Source of the DNA: Acidimicrobiia bacterium
GTDB lineage: Bacteria > Actinomycetota > Acidimicrobiia > IMCC26256 > PALSA-610
DNA: 64,000 bases
Direction of reading: 5' to 3'
NCBI GenBank assembly: GCA_036271555.1
Contig: DATBAK010000005.1
Location: 58,968-122,967 of the forward strand
In this document: in pieces, positions 7,806 to 16,321 of the stretch
Numbering within the stretch: position 1 is the stretch's first letter
Layout of the letters: every line of letters starts with the position of its first letter
Made by a program: the position numbers and the translations under genes
Notes under the pieces: generated by a model
The model's database searches: none
What the model was told of the DNA's origin: nothing
The model's input: only the letters and a program-made list of their open reading frames with translations

Positions 7806-9995
7806 ATGAAGAGGTCGAACCTCGCCGTGGCGGTCGCCGCGATCGTCGCCGTCGTCTACGTCGTGCACGAGTCGTGGGCCGGCAACGCGGTCACGCGCTC
7901 GAGCGTCATCAACCTGCTCGTCTTCGCGTTGCCGCTCGCGAGTGTGTACGCGATCTCGGCCGCGGGCCTCGTGGTCGTCTATACGACGACGGGCATCTTC
8001 AACTTCGCCCAGGGCGCCATCGGCATGTTCATGGCGTACCTGTATTGGGAGCTGCACGTCCATCACCACCTGCCGACGGCCGTCGCGCTGGTGCTCGTCG
8101 TGCTGGTTGCGGCGCCGCTGCTCGGATTGCTGCTCGACCGCTTCCTCATGCGGCGGCTCGAGCAGCAGTCGCTCGTCGTGCAGCTCATGGTCACGGTCGG
8201 GCTCATGCTCACCTTCATGGGCCTCGCGGCGACGCTGTGGGACCAGAACTCGATCCACTCCCTCCCGAACTTCTTCGGCTCCGGCGGCGTCCACATCAGC
8301 GGCGTGATCCTGTCGTGGCAGCGGCTCATCGTCATCGTCGTCGCGCTGGCGCTCGCGGTCGGCCTGCGGCTCCTGCTGTTCAACACCCGCCTCGGCGTCG
8401 CGATGCGCGCCGTCGTCGACAACCGTGACCTCGCGGCGCTCACGGGCGCACGACCCGATCTCGTGTCGGGGTTCTCGTGGGCGCTCGGCTGCTCGCTCGC
8501 CGCGATCGCCGGCATCCTCATCGCGCCCGACACGGGCATGGCGGTCACGGGCGCGCTCTCGCTGATCGTGATCAACGCGTTCGTCGCCGCGATCGTCGGA
8601 CGGTTGCGGAGCCTGCCGCTCACGTACGTCGGCGCGCTGCTCCTCGCGGTCGCGATCCAGTTCTCGCAGCAATACCTCGCGCTCGGCGAACGCTGGGCGC
8701 AGGCGCCGCTCGCGCTGCCGACGATCATGCTGTTCGTCGTCCTGCTGCTCCTGCCGCAGGCGCGGCTGCAGTTCCGCAGGATCGGTGGGGTCCGTCGCAT
8801 CGAGCGCGTCTCGACCATCCGCGACACCGTGATCGGCGCGATCGCGCTGCTCGTGGTGATGGCCGTCGTCGTGCAGTTCCTGAGCGCGACCAACGTCAAC
8901 CGTGTGACCGCGGGAATGGCGACCGCGCTGATCGCGCTCTCGCTCGTTCCCCTCACCGGTTGGGCGGGCCAGGTGTCGCTGGCGCCGCTCGCGTTCGCGG
9001 GCTTCGGCGCGGTCGCCTACGCGAAATGGGGGGGCGCGCACGGCAGCCTGCTCGCGATCGTGCTCGCGACGCTCATCGCGATCCCGATCGGCGCGGTGAT
9101 GGCGCTCCCCGCGCTCCGGCTCCAGGGTCTCTACCTCGCGTTGGCGACACTCGCGTTCGCGTCGATGTGCGAGTACGTCGTCTTCACCCAGCCCGAGCTG
9201 TTGGGCTCGCAGTCGAGATACGTGAACCGGTTGAAGATCTTCGGCCTGAACTTCAGCGGCAACCACGTGTACCTGATGCTCATCACCGCGGTCTTCGGCT
9301 TAGCGAGCATCGCCGTCGTCGCGCTCAGACGCAGCGCCTTCGGGCGCCGCCTGGTCGCGATGCGCGACTCCGAAGCCGCGTCGGCGACGATCGGCGTCAA
9401 CATCCTCGAGACGAAGGTGATCGTGTTCATGCTGTCCGCGGCGATCGCGGGCTTCGCGGGTGCCTTCCTCGCGCAGCAGGCCGGCTCGCTCAGCGCGTCG
9501 AGCTTCCCGATGCTCCAGGGTCTGCCGATCGTGCTCGCACTCGTGATCGGGGGCGTCGCGTCGGTCTCGGGCGCGCTCTTCGCCGGGCTGTTCGGGTTCG
9601 GGCTCGTCTACATCAAGGAGTCGTGGCACCTGTCGCTGTGGCGCTCGCTCGAGATCCTCGGGCCCGGCCTCACCGCGCTCGGCATCATCCAGAACCCGTC
9701 GGGCGCCGTCGTCGCGATCGGCGACGGGTTCGCGCCGCTGCTGCCGTGGCGCAAGGACGCGAAGGCGCGCTCGGAAGCCGAGAAGGCCCGCCTCGCACTG
9801 CCGGAGATCGGCGAGCTCGGTCTGACGCGCGCGTTCACGGCCAGCGACATCGTCGCGATCGAGCGTCAGCTCGGCGTGACCGACGATTTGAACGCGCACC
9901 TGTTGCACCAACCGAACGGCCACGCGGCCGACGGCACCACCACGACCGGCCCGTCGGCCGCGACCGCACCGGAGGCCGCGCGTGGGACTCCTTGA
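7806..9995 (+). CDS. Fused LivH-LivM-type ABC transporter permease
   Basis: A 729-residue integral membrane protein in which two permeases are joined. The N-terminal half resembles LivH (VVYTTTGIFNFAQGAIGMF, the typical NFAQG segment). The C-terminal half, from about residue 340, resembles LivM (VPLTGWAGQVSLAPLAFAGFGA, then ALRLQGLYLALATLAFA and GGVASVSGALF). There are roughly 16-18 membrane segments in total, followed by a hydrophilic tail of about 90 residues ending in Thr/Ala-rich sequence. GGGGAGGTG gives a strong ribosome site. Its 3' end overlaps the ATPase gene by 14 bases, consistent with translational coupling. Such fusions occur in actinomycetes. Confidence 0.88.
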   Translation: MKRSNLAVAVAAIVAVVYVVHESWAGNAVTRSSVINLLVFALPLASVYAISAAGLVVVYTTTGIFNFAQGAIGMFMAYLYWELHVHHHLPTAVALVLVVLVAAPLLGLLLDRFLMRRLEQQSLVVQLMVTVGLMLTFMGLAATLWDQNSIHSLPNFFGSGGVHISGVILSWQRLIVIVVALALAVGLRLLLFNTRLGVAMRAVVDNRDLAALTGARPDLVSGFSWALGCSLAAIAGILIAPDTGMAVTGALSLIVINAFVAAIVGRLRSLPLTYVGALLLAVAIQFSQQYLALGERWAQAPLALPTIMLFVVLLLLPQARLQFRRIGGVRRIERVSTIRDTVIGAIALLVVMAVVVQFLSATNVNRVTAGMATALIALSLVPLTGWAGQVSLAPLAFAGFGAVAYAKWGGAHGSLLAIVLATLIAIPIGAVMALPALRLQGLYLALATLAFASMCEYVVFTQPELLGSQSRYVNRLKIFGLNFSGNHVYLMLITAVFGLASIAVVALRRSAFGRRLVAMRDSEAASATIGVNILETKVIVFMLSAAIAGFAGAFLAQQAGSLSASSFPMLQGLPIVLALVIGGVASVSGALFAGLFGFGLVYIKESWHLSLWRSLEILGPGLTALGIIQNPSGAVVAIGDGFAPLLPWRKDAKARSEAEKARLALPEIGELGLTRAFTASDIVAIERQLGVTDDLNAHLLHQPNGHAADGTTTTGPSAATAPEAARGTP

Positions 9996-10719
9996 CGCCA
10001 CCGACATCGTCGTCCGGTTCGGCGGCCTCCAGGCGCTCGACGCCGCGTCGCTGACCGTCGAGCCCGGCTGCGTCACGGGGCTCATCGGCCCGAACGGCGC
10101 GGGCAAGACGACGTTGTTCAACGTGATCACCGGGCTCCAACGGCCGACGAGCGGCCGGGTGATGCTCGAGGACCGCGACATCACGGGCGCGAAGCCGCAC
10201 CGGCGCGCACGACTCGGCGTCGCCCGCACGTTCCAGCGCCTCGAGGCGTTCGGCAGCCTCTCCGCGCGGGAGAACGTGCTCGTTGCCGCGGAGATGCGCC
10301 GGCGCTGGGCCAAGGACTCGCAGTCCCCCGCCGAGCTCACCCAGGAGACGCTCGAGCTGGTCGGTATCACCGCGATCGCCGACGTCATCGTCGACGAGCT
10401 CCCGACGGGCACCGCGCGACTCGTCGAGGTCGCACGCGCACTCGCGACGAAGCCGCGCGTGCTGCTGCTCGACGAGCCGTCGTCAGGACTCGACGACGAC
10501 GAGACCGACGCGCTCGGACGCCTCCTCCTGCAGCTCGCCGAGCGCGGCCTCGGCATCCTGCTCGTCGAGCACGACATGCCGTTCGTCATGCACACGTGCA
10601 TTCACATCGATGTCCTCGACTTCGGTCGGATCATCGCCACCGGCAACCCCACCGACATCCAGGGCGACGCCGCCGTGCAGGCCGCGTACCTCGGCAGCGG
10701 CACCGGGGTGACGAAGTGA
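9982..10719 (+). CDS. ABC transporter ATPase, LivG type
   Basis: A 245-residue ATPase: Walker A GPNGAGKTT near residue 37, Walker B VLLLDEPSSGLD, and switch His in LVEHDM. The ABC signature is LPTGTARLVEVARALA, replacing the LSGGQ consensus; LivG proteins usually have an LP-G-Q version, so this is a mild divergence. The GTG start lies inside the permease gene's last 14 bases. It is expected to pair with the adjacent LivF-type ATPase to power the fused permease. Confidence 0.88.
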   Translation: MGLLDATDIVVRFGGLQALDAASLTVEPGCVTGLIGPNGAGKTTLFNVITGLQRPTSGRVMLEDRDITGAKPHRRARLGVARTFQRLEAFGSLSARENVLVAAEMRRRWAKDSQSPAELTQETLELVGITAIADVIVDELPTGTARLVEVARALATKPRVLLLDEPSSGLDDDETDALGRLLLQLAERGLGILLVEHDMPFVMHTCIHIDVLDFGRIIATGNPTDIQGDAAVQAAYLGSGTGVTK

Positions 10720-10729
10720 CGGGGCGCGC

Positions 10730-11488
10730 ATGACGATCGCCGGCAATACGCCCGTCGGCGACGTGGCGCGGGAGCCGGTACTCCAGCTCAAGGGCATCCG
10801 CGCCGGCTACGGCCGCATCGACGTGCTGCACGGCGTCGACCTGCGGCTCATGCCCGGCGAGGTCTACGCGCTGCTCGGACCGAACGGTGCGGGCAAGTCG
10901 ACGACGCTCGCGGTCGCGAGCGGTCAGATCGTGCCGTCGGCGGGCACGCTCTCGTTGTTCGGCCGCACGGTGAACGGCGTGTCGGCCGACGCGCTCGCGC
11001 GCGCGGGCATGTGTCTCGTGCCCGAAGGGCGCGGCATCTTCCCGAACCTGTCGGTGCTCGAGAACCTGCGTATGGCCACCTTCACGGGCACGTCGATGAG
11101 CATGGTGACCGAGCGCGCGTTCGAGCGCTTCCCGCGGCTCGCCGAGCGCCGCAAGCAGACCTCGGGCACGCTGTCGGGCGGCGAGCAACAGATGCTCGCG
11201 ATGGCCCGCGCGCTCGCCACCAATCCCGCCGTGTTGCTGATCGACGAGCTGTCGATGGGGCTCGCCCCGATCGTCGTCGAGGAGCTCTACACCCACGTGG
11301 CGAACATCGCCCGCGAGGGCCTCTCGATCGTGATCGTGGAGCAGTTCGCCCACGAGATCCTCGGCGTCGCCGACGTCGCGGGCATCATGCTGCACGGCCG
11401 GATCCAGCAGGTAGGTTCGCCGGCCGAGATCGCGGAGGAGCTCGTCAGCGCCTACCTCGGCGCCGACAGCACGGACGGCCACCGATGA
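10730..11488 (+). CDS. ABC transporter ATPase, LivF type
   Basis: A 252-residue ATPase with Walker A GPNGAGKST, a canonical signature LSGGEQQMLAMARAL, Walker B VLLIDELSMGLAP and the LivF-like VPEGRGIFPNLSV. It follows the LivG-type ATPase by ten bases, and its stop overlaps an ATG of the next frame (ATGA at 11485-11488). It probably forms the second nucleotide-binding subunit of the transporter. Confidence 0.88.
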   Translation: MTIAGNTPVGDVAREPVLQLKGIRAGYGRIDVLHGVDLRLMPGEVYALLGPNGAGKSTTLAVASGQIVPSAGTLSLFGRTVNGVSADALARAGMCLVPEGRGIFPNLSVLENLRMATFTGTSMSMVTERAFERFPRLAERRKQTSGTLSGGEQQMLAMARALATNPAVLLIDELSMGLAPIVVEELYTHVANIAREGLSIVIVEQFAHEILGVADVAGIMLHGRIQQVGSPAEIAEELVSAYLGADSTDGHR

Positions 11489-11505
11489 CCACAGAGGAGA
11501 CACCG

Positions 11506-11895
11506 ATGAGCGAGAACCCCACCGACGACTCGGTGACGTCATCGGCGCGGCTCGCGCAGTTCCAAGAAGAGGTCGCGCGGCTCAAGCTCAAGGGCGGCGG
11601 CGCGAACCCGGAGCGCAACGGCGCGAACACCGGCATCGGCCTCGCGATCGTCGGCGTGATCATCGTCGTGATCGCGTGGTTGAGCTCGAAGGGCGCGGGC
11701 GGCAGCGTGAACGCGCGGCTCGACGCGCAGGTCGCGGCGATCATCGGCCTGCTGGTCGGGATCGTCGGGCTCGTCGTCTGGCTGCGCAACTCGATCACGA
11801 GCTACCTGCGCTACTGGCTGATCCGCCTGATCTACGAGGACCGCGAGCAGACCGAGCGCTTGATCCAGGCGATCGAGAAGCTCGCCGACAAATAA
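11506..11895 (+). CDS. Small two-helix membrane protein of the ABC operon
   Basis: A 129-residue protein of unknown function. A short hydrophilic N-terminus with a predicted helix (ARLAQFQEEVARLKLKG) precedes one hydrophobic helix (GLAIVGVIIVVIAWL). A second helix (VAAIIGLLVGIVGLVVWL) follows, and an amphipathic C-terminus (DREQTERLIQAIEKLADK) ends it. The ATG at 11506 has GAGGAGA five bases upstream; the overlapping ATG at 11485 would add seven residues. Its position as last gene of the transport operon suggests an accessory or assembly role, which is inference. Confidence 0.75.
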   Translation: MSENPTDDSVTSSARLAQFQEEVARLKLKGGGANPERNGANTGIGLAIVGVIIVVIAWLSSKGAGGSVNARLDAQVAAIIGLLVGIVGLVVWLRNSITSYLRYWLIRLIYEDREQTERLIQAIEKLADK

Positions 11896-11982
11896 CGTGC
11901 GCGACATGCGACGAGCGGAACGAGCAAGCGGCCGACTTCGCGCGCATCCCGCGTCGAGTCGGACGAGCTTGCGAGCCCGACC

Positions 11983-12729
11983 ATGAGCTTGGAGCTGGCC
12001 GCGCTCGCGTGGGACGCGAACGATCCGCGCCGGCTCGCGGAGTTCTGGGCTGCGGCGCTGCGGTGGGAGGTCGGTGAGGAGCACGCCGGCGAGGTCGCGC
12101 TCGTGCCGACCGACGGGACGCGCTTCGGCGTCCTGTTCGTGCCGGTTGGAGAGCCGAAGGCCGAAGTGCTGAACCGGGTCCACCTCGACCTCACGACGAA
12201 GTCGGTCGAGGACCAGCAGCAGTCGGCCGAGCAGTTCGTCGCGCTCGGCGGCCGTCACATCGACATCGGGCAGAGCCCCGACGAATCGCACATCGTGATG
12301 GCGGATCCCGAAGGCAACGAGCTCTGCCTCATCGAGCCGTGGAACAGCTTCCTCTCGACGACCGGTCGCTTCGGGTCGATCACCAGCGACGGCTCACCCG
12401 CGACCGGGCGCTTCTGGAGCGCCGCGCTCGACTGGCCGCTCGTGTGGGACCAGGACGACGAGACCGCGATCCGTGCGCCCGACGGCACCGGCCCGATGAT
12501 CACCTGGGGCGGCGGTGAGCTGCGGCCCAAGCCCGCGAAGAACCGCCAGCACCTGCACCTCGCGCCGACGGGCGATAGCGATCAGGCCGCGGAGGTCGAG
12601 CGGCTGCTCGCGCTCGGCGCGACGCGGGGCGGCATCGGCGAGGGTCGCGCCGACCGGGTCGTCCTGCTCGATCCCGACGACAACGAGTTCTGCGTCCTGC
12701 GCACGCGTGAGCGCCGAACGGCGCGTTAG
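11983..12729 (+). CDS. Two-domain VOC (glyoxalase/bleomycin-resistance) family protein
   Basis: A 248-residue protein of two related halves. Each begins with a short strand, then a helix of the RLAEFWAAALRWEV / ATGRFWSAALDWPLVW type, and ends with a DPEGNELCLIE / DPDDNEFCVLR motif. The pattern is typical of the Glyoxalase-like VOC domain. In VOC enzymes the terminal Glu and upstream His bind a metal; HLDLTT and HLHLAP supply candidate His residues. The start follows 87 intergenic bases. Its 3' end overlaps a methyltransferase remnant on the other strand. Substrate unknown. Confidence 0.8.
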   Translation: MSLELAALAWDANDPRRLAEFWAAALRWEVGEEHAGEVALVPTDGTRFGVLFVPVGEPKAEVLNRVHLDLTTKSVEDQQQSAEQFVALGGRHIDIGQSPDESHIVMADPEGNELCLIEPWNSFLSTTGRFGSITSDGSPATGRFWSAALDWPLVWDQDDETAIRAPDGTGPMITWGGGELRPKPAKNRQHLHLAPTGDSDQAAEVERLLALGATRGGIGEGRADRVVLLDPDDNEFCVLRTRERRTAR

Positions 12730-12955
12730 CGCCGGCGACCGACCTCGTACGCGAACGTCAGGTCCTGCTCGAAGCTGCCGTCGGGCCGGGCGTCGAGCAA
12801 GCCACGCGCGAGGTCACGCTCGAAGTCGTCGATGCGGCGCCCGAGCACCGCGCAGGTCGTCGATCAGCGCATCCGGGTACGGCGGCCGGAGCCGGTCGTG
12901 GTCCTCGGCGGTGCCTTCGTAGAGATCCTTGCGGTACCGGAGCTCGGCCCGACAC
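12726..12955 (-). pseudogene. Internally deleted remnant of a SAM-dependent methyltransferase
   Basis: Two fragments of one gene lie in different frames. The first (about 12950-12860) reads RYRKDLYEGTAEDHDRLRP then PYPDALIDDL, a typical N-terminus of class I methyltransferases, and runs into a stop. The second (about 12848-12726) reads RRIDDFERDLARGLLDARP, then FEQDLTFAYEVGRRR and a stop, a typical C-terminus. The Rossmann core with its GxGxG motif is missing between them. The ends are recognised from family resemblance; a full-length alignment would be needed for certainty. Confidence 0.6.
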
Positions 12956-12961
12956 CGGCCG

Positions 12962-14221
12962 TCAGTTCTTGGGCAGGTCGCGGAACGGCACCGTCTTGTC
13001 GGTGCGGAGGTCGCCGGGGAGCCCGAGCACGCGCTCGCCGATCACGTTGCGTTGGATCTGCTCGGTGCCACCACCGGTGCGGATGCCCCACTGGTTGAGG
13101 AACACCTGTTGCCACATGCCGTTCTGCGGCGCCGCGCCGGTGCCGAGCATCCCGCGCGCGCCTTCGAGCGCGAGCACGAGGTCGCCGTCGCGCGCGACGC
13201 GCTGCGACACGAACAGCTTCGACACCGAGCTCTCGGGGCCGAGGCGCTCGCCGCGCTGCGCACGCGCCCGCGCGCGCAGGCCCAGCCACTTCAGGATCTC
13301 GAAGCGCGTGTAGCACTCGGCGAGTCGCTGCCGCATCACCGGATCCGCCGTGGCTTCGCATTCGCGCGCGAGGCGCAGGATCGCACCGAACGTGATGCCG
13401 GTGCCGCCACTGCCGATCATGTTGCGCTCGTTCGCGAGCGTCGTGTGCGCGACACCCCAACCACCGTGCAGCGGACCGAGGATGTTCGCGTTCGGCACGC
13501 GCACGTCGGTGAGGAACACCTCGTTGAAGTGCGCGAAACCCGTGATCTGCTTCAGCGGCCGCACCTCGACACCGGACGTCTGCATGTCGAGGAGGAAGTA
13601 CGAGATGCCCTGGTGCTTGGGCACGTCGGGATCGGTGCGCGCGAGCAGCATCCCGTAGTCGCTGAACTGCGCGCCGGACGTCCACACCTTCTGGCCGTTG
13701 ACGATCCACTCGTCGCCGTCGCGCTCGCCGCGCGTCGTGAGCCCCGCGAGGTCGGAGCCGGCGCCGGGCTCGGAGAAGAGCTGGCACCAGATGTCCTCGC
13801 CGCGCAGCATGCGGGGCAGGTAGAACGCCTTCTGCTCGTCGGTGCCGTGCGCCATGATCGTCGGGCCGACCATCTGGATGCCGACCGCGAACACCGAGGC
13901 CGACGCGTCGAACTTGCTCTCTTCGGCGGCGAACAGCCGCGCCTCGCGGATCGTGCCGCCCCGGCCGCCGTACTCCTTCGGCCACGCGATGCCGGCCCAG
14001 CCGTTGTCGTAGAGCGTGCGCTGCCACGCGCGACAGCGCGCGACGTGCGCGTCCTCGGCTTCCTTGCTCGTGTCGGTGGCGCCGAGCGTGATCGTCGCGT
14101 CGCCGAATCCCTGACGCGGCGTCGCGTGGGCCTCGAGGAACGCGCGCGCCTCGGCGCGGAACGCCTCGTCGGCCGCCGCCTGCGCGGCTTCTTCCTGCGA
14201 GAGCGCGGCGCTCCCGTTCAT
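12962..14221 (-). CDS. Acyl-CoA dehydrogenase
   Basis: A 419-residue flavoenzyme that introduces a 2,3-double bond into an acyl-CoA. The N-terminal helical domain has GWAGIAWPKEYGGRG. The middle beta domain has WCQLFSEPGAGSDLAGL and VNGQKVWTSGAQ. The C-terminal domain ends TGGGTEQIQRNVIGERVLGLP. In short/medium-chain enzymes the catalytic Glu sits in a YEGT version of this last motif; here Gly occupies that place, as in the GGT-type actinobacterial FadE group. The ATG at 14221 overlaps the SDR stop (ATGA), so the two are translationally coupled and likely act in one beta-oxidation-like route. Confidence 0.88.
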   Translation of the reverse strand: MNGSAALSQEEAAQAAADEAFRAEARAFLEAHATPRQGFGDATITLGATDTSKEAEDAHVARCRAWQRTLYDNGWAGIAWPKEYGGRGGTIREARLFAAEESKFDASASVFAVGIQMVGPTIMAHGTDEQKAFYLPRMLRGEDIWCQLFSEPGAGSDLAGLTTRGERDGDEWIVNGQKVWTSGAQFSDYGMLLARTDPDVPKHQGISYFLLDMQTSGVEVRPLKQITGFAHFNEVFLTDVRVPNANILGPLHGGWGVAHTTLANERNMIGSGGTGITFGAILRLARECEATADPVMRQRLAECYTRFEILKWLGLRARARAQRGERLGPESSVSKLFVSQRVARDGDLVLALEGARGMLGTGAAPQNGMWQQVFLNQWGIRTGGGTEQIQRNVIGERVLGLPGDLRTDKTVPFRDLPKN

Positions 14222-15051
14222 TGCTCGATCAGGCCCCGGCATGCGTCGGCACCGTACATCTCCTCGACGAGCAGCCCGTAGTTGGGACCGCGCCGAAGTT
14301 GATGGCCGCCGTCGACACCGATCATCTGCCCGGTGACCCACGACGACTCCGGTCCCGCGAGGTATCGCACCGCGTTCGCGATGTCGTCGACGGTGCCGAC
14401 GCGCGAGATGGGCATCTGCTGGAGGTAGTCGTCGTACAGCGCGCCGCCCGCGGTGATGAACCCGACGAGCTCGGTGTCGACGAGACCGGGCTGCACCGCG
14501 TTCACGCGGATGTTCGACGGGCCCAGCTCGTCGGCCGCGACCTTCACGAGCATCTCGATGCCGGCCTTGCCGACGCAGTACGCGCTCATGTACTTGTGCG
14601 TCGCCACACCCGCGATCGACGACATACCGATGATCGATCCGCCGTTGCCGCGCGCCATCACGGGCGCCGCGTGCTTGATCGCGAGGAACGTGCCCGTGAT
14701 GTTGAGGTCGAGCGTGGCGCGAAACGCTTCGACGTCGGAGAGCACGATCGGACCGAGGTGGAGCGACCCGCCCGCGCACGCGAAGAGGATGTCGAGCGAG
14801 CCGGTCGTCTCGGACGCTGCCTGGACCGCGCGCGCGACGTCGTCTTCCTTCGTCACGTCGGCGACCACGTAGCCGACGACGACACCCGGCGCGGCCACCT
14901 CCCGCAACTCCGAGGTCGCGGCGAGCAGGCGTTCCTCGGTGCGCCCGCAGATCATGACGGACGCGCCGTCGGCCGCGAGACGCTTCGCGGTGCCGAGCCC
15001 GATGCCGCTCCCGCCGCCGGTCACGAGCGCGGCACGCCCTTCGATGCTCAT
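14218..15051 (-). CDS. Short-chain dehydrogenase/reductase
   Basis: A 277-residue classical SDR, probably NAD(P)-dependent. The cofactor motif is TGGGSGIG near residue 11, the structural motif is FACAGG in place of NNAG, and the catalytic set is Ser in SSIAG with Tyr-x3-Lys in YCVGK. The C-terminus is extended beyond GVDGGHQLRRG by a short tail. It is the upstream partner of the acyl-CoA dehydrogenase in a two-gene operon. The substrate could be a 3-hydroxyacyl-CoA or a steroid alcohol. Confidence 0.85.
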   Translation of the reverse strand: MSIEGRAALVTGGGSGIGLGTAKRLAADGASVMICGRTEERLLAATSELREVAAPGVVVGYVVADVTKEDDVARAVQAASETTGSLDILFACAGGSLHLGPIVLSDVEAFRATLDLNITGTFLAIKHAAPVMARGNGGSIIGMSSIAGVATHKYMSAYCVGKAGIEMLVKVAADELGPSNIRVNAVQPGLVDTELVGFITAGGALYDDYLQQMPISRVGTVDDIANAVRYLAGPESSWVTGQMIGVDGGHQLRRGPNYGLLVEEMYGADACRGLIEQ

Positions 15052-15094
15052 GCGGCTCCGACCTGTGCCCGACGGCCCGGCACTCGATCCTGAC

Positions 15095-15125
15095 GGCCCG
15101 GTCCCCTTCGCGTGATGACCGGGCC
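15095..15125 (-). terminator. GC-rich hairpin downstream of the esterase operon
   Basis: GGCCCGGTC at 15095-15103 pairs perfectly with GACCGGGCC at 15117-15125 across 13 bases. It lies between the end of the esterase gene and the start of the SDR gene, both on the minus strand. No T-tract follows, so it is a candidate terminator only. Confidence 0.35.
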
Positions 15126-15159
15126 TGCGGTCTGCGCCTGACCGCCGCTCACGCCGCGC

Positions 15160-16086
15160 TCACGCGGTGACTGTGGGCGCGGGCAGGTTCAGGTGCTGCG
15201 CGACGAACTCGGCGACGCGCGTGACCGCGGCGTCGGACTCCGGGATCATCGGACCGAACGCGTGCCACACATGGGTCATCTCGGGCCACACCTCGAGCGT
15301 GACATCGACTCCCGCGGCTTCGGCCGCCGCCGCGTAGCGCTTCGAGTCGTCGAGCAGCGTCTCCACCTCGCCGACGTGGATCAGCAGCGGCGGCAGCCCC
15401 TTCGCGTCACCGAACACCGGCGACGCGAGCGGATCGTTCGGGTCGTGATCGCCGAGGTACCAGTCGGCCATGCGCTGCAGGCCCGGACGCCGGACCATCG
15501 GATCGTGCGCGTCGAGCGCGTCCATCGACTCGCCCGAGAGCGTGAGGTCGGTCCACGGCGAGATCGGCACGGCCGCGGCGGGGAGCGGACGGCCGCGGTC
15601 GCGCAGCGCGTGCAGTGTCGCGAGCGTGAGCCCGCCGCCCGCGGAGTCGCCCGCGATCACGAGGCGGTCGGGCGCGAAGCCCTGCGTGAGCACCCACTCG
15701 TACGCGGCGAGCGCATCGTCGAGCGCGGCCGGGAACGGGTGCTCGGGTCCGAGTCGGTAGTCGACGACGAGGACCGGCAGGCCGGTGCGCGCCGCAAGAT
15801 GGCTCGCGAGCCCGCGGTGTGTGTTGACGGAGCCCAAGACGTAGCCGCCGCCATGGAGGTAGACGACGCACGCGTCGGATGCGACGGTGGTCGCGGGGCG
15901 CACCCATTCCGACGGCACGCCGCCCGCCATCACGGTCTCGAAGACCGTGCCGTCGATCACGGGCACCGCGCCGACCATCGTCTCCATGCTTTGGCGCAGC
16001 TCGACCGCCGTGAGCGTCGACTCCTCGCCGGCGACGTTGGCCTGGCGGATCATCTCGACGACGGTGTCGAAGAGCTCGCTCGCCAC
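15160..16086 (-). CDS. Alpha/beta hydrolase, HSL (GDXG) family esterase
   Basis: A 308-residue serine esterase. The oxyanion-hole motif YLHGGGY lies near residue 75, the nucleophile motif VIAGDSAGGG near residue 145, and the catalytic His is probably in THVWHAF near residue 280, with an Asp between them. The HGGG-GDSAG pairing is diagnostic of hormone-sensitive-lipase-like esterases. The GTG at 16086 follows a GAGGA ribosome site and begins three bases after the ferredoxin stop, so the two form an operon. The substrate ester is unknown. Confidence 0.88.
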   Translation of the reverse strand: MASELFDTVVEMIRQANVAGEESTLTAVELRQSMETMVGAVPVIDGTVFETVMAGGVPSEWVRPATTVASDACVVYLHGGGYVLGSVNTHRGLASHLAARTGLPVLVVDYRLGPEHPFPAALDDALAAYEWVLTQGFAPDRLVIAGDSAGGGLTLATLHALRDRGRPLPAAAVPISPWTDLTLSGESMDALDAHDPMVRRPGLQRMADWYLGDHDPNDPLASPVFGDAKGLPPLLIHVGEVETLLDDSKRYAAAAEAAGVDVTLEVWPEMTHVWHAFGPMIPESDAAVTRVAEFVAQHLNLPAPTVTA

Positions 16087-16088
16087 GA

Positions 16089-16283
16089 TCAGTCCTCGGC
16101 GATGCTGATCGCCTGCTTGGGGCAGAGCCGCACCGCTTCCTCGATCTTCGGGCGCAGTTCCTCGGGCGGCTGCTCCTGGAGCACGTAGAGGAAGTCGTCC
16201 GACCGCACCTCGAAGACCTCGGGGGCGATCCCCATGCAGATGGCGTTGCTCTCGCAACGATCGAAGTCGACGACGACCCGCAT
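16089..16283 (-). CDS. Ferredoxin, [3Fe-4S]-type
   Basis: A 64-residue electron carrier. Cluster ligands are CESNAIC (Cys-x5-Cys, with the middle ligand of a four-iron site absent) and Cys in LCPKQAI, a pattern seen in [3Fe-4S] ferredoxins that serve cytochromes P450. AGGAGG lies upstream of the ATG. No P450 or ferredoxin reductase is in this window, so its partner is elsewhere, or the adjacent esterase gene marks an unrecognised pathway. Confidence 0.85.
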   Translation of the reverse strand: MRVVVDFDRCESNAICMGIAPEVFEVRSDDFLYVLQEQPPEELRPKIEEAVRLCPKQAISIAED

Positions 16284-16321
16284 CGGCACGTCCTCCTGTC
16301 GTGATGGGCTCGGGATGGACG

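Noticed and set aside
7737..9266. Long minus-strand frame opposite the permease gene
   Set aside because: The product is Arg/Asp/His-rich with no fold, while the plus strand encodes an unmistakable permease. High GC creates such open antisense frames.
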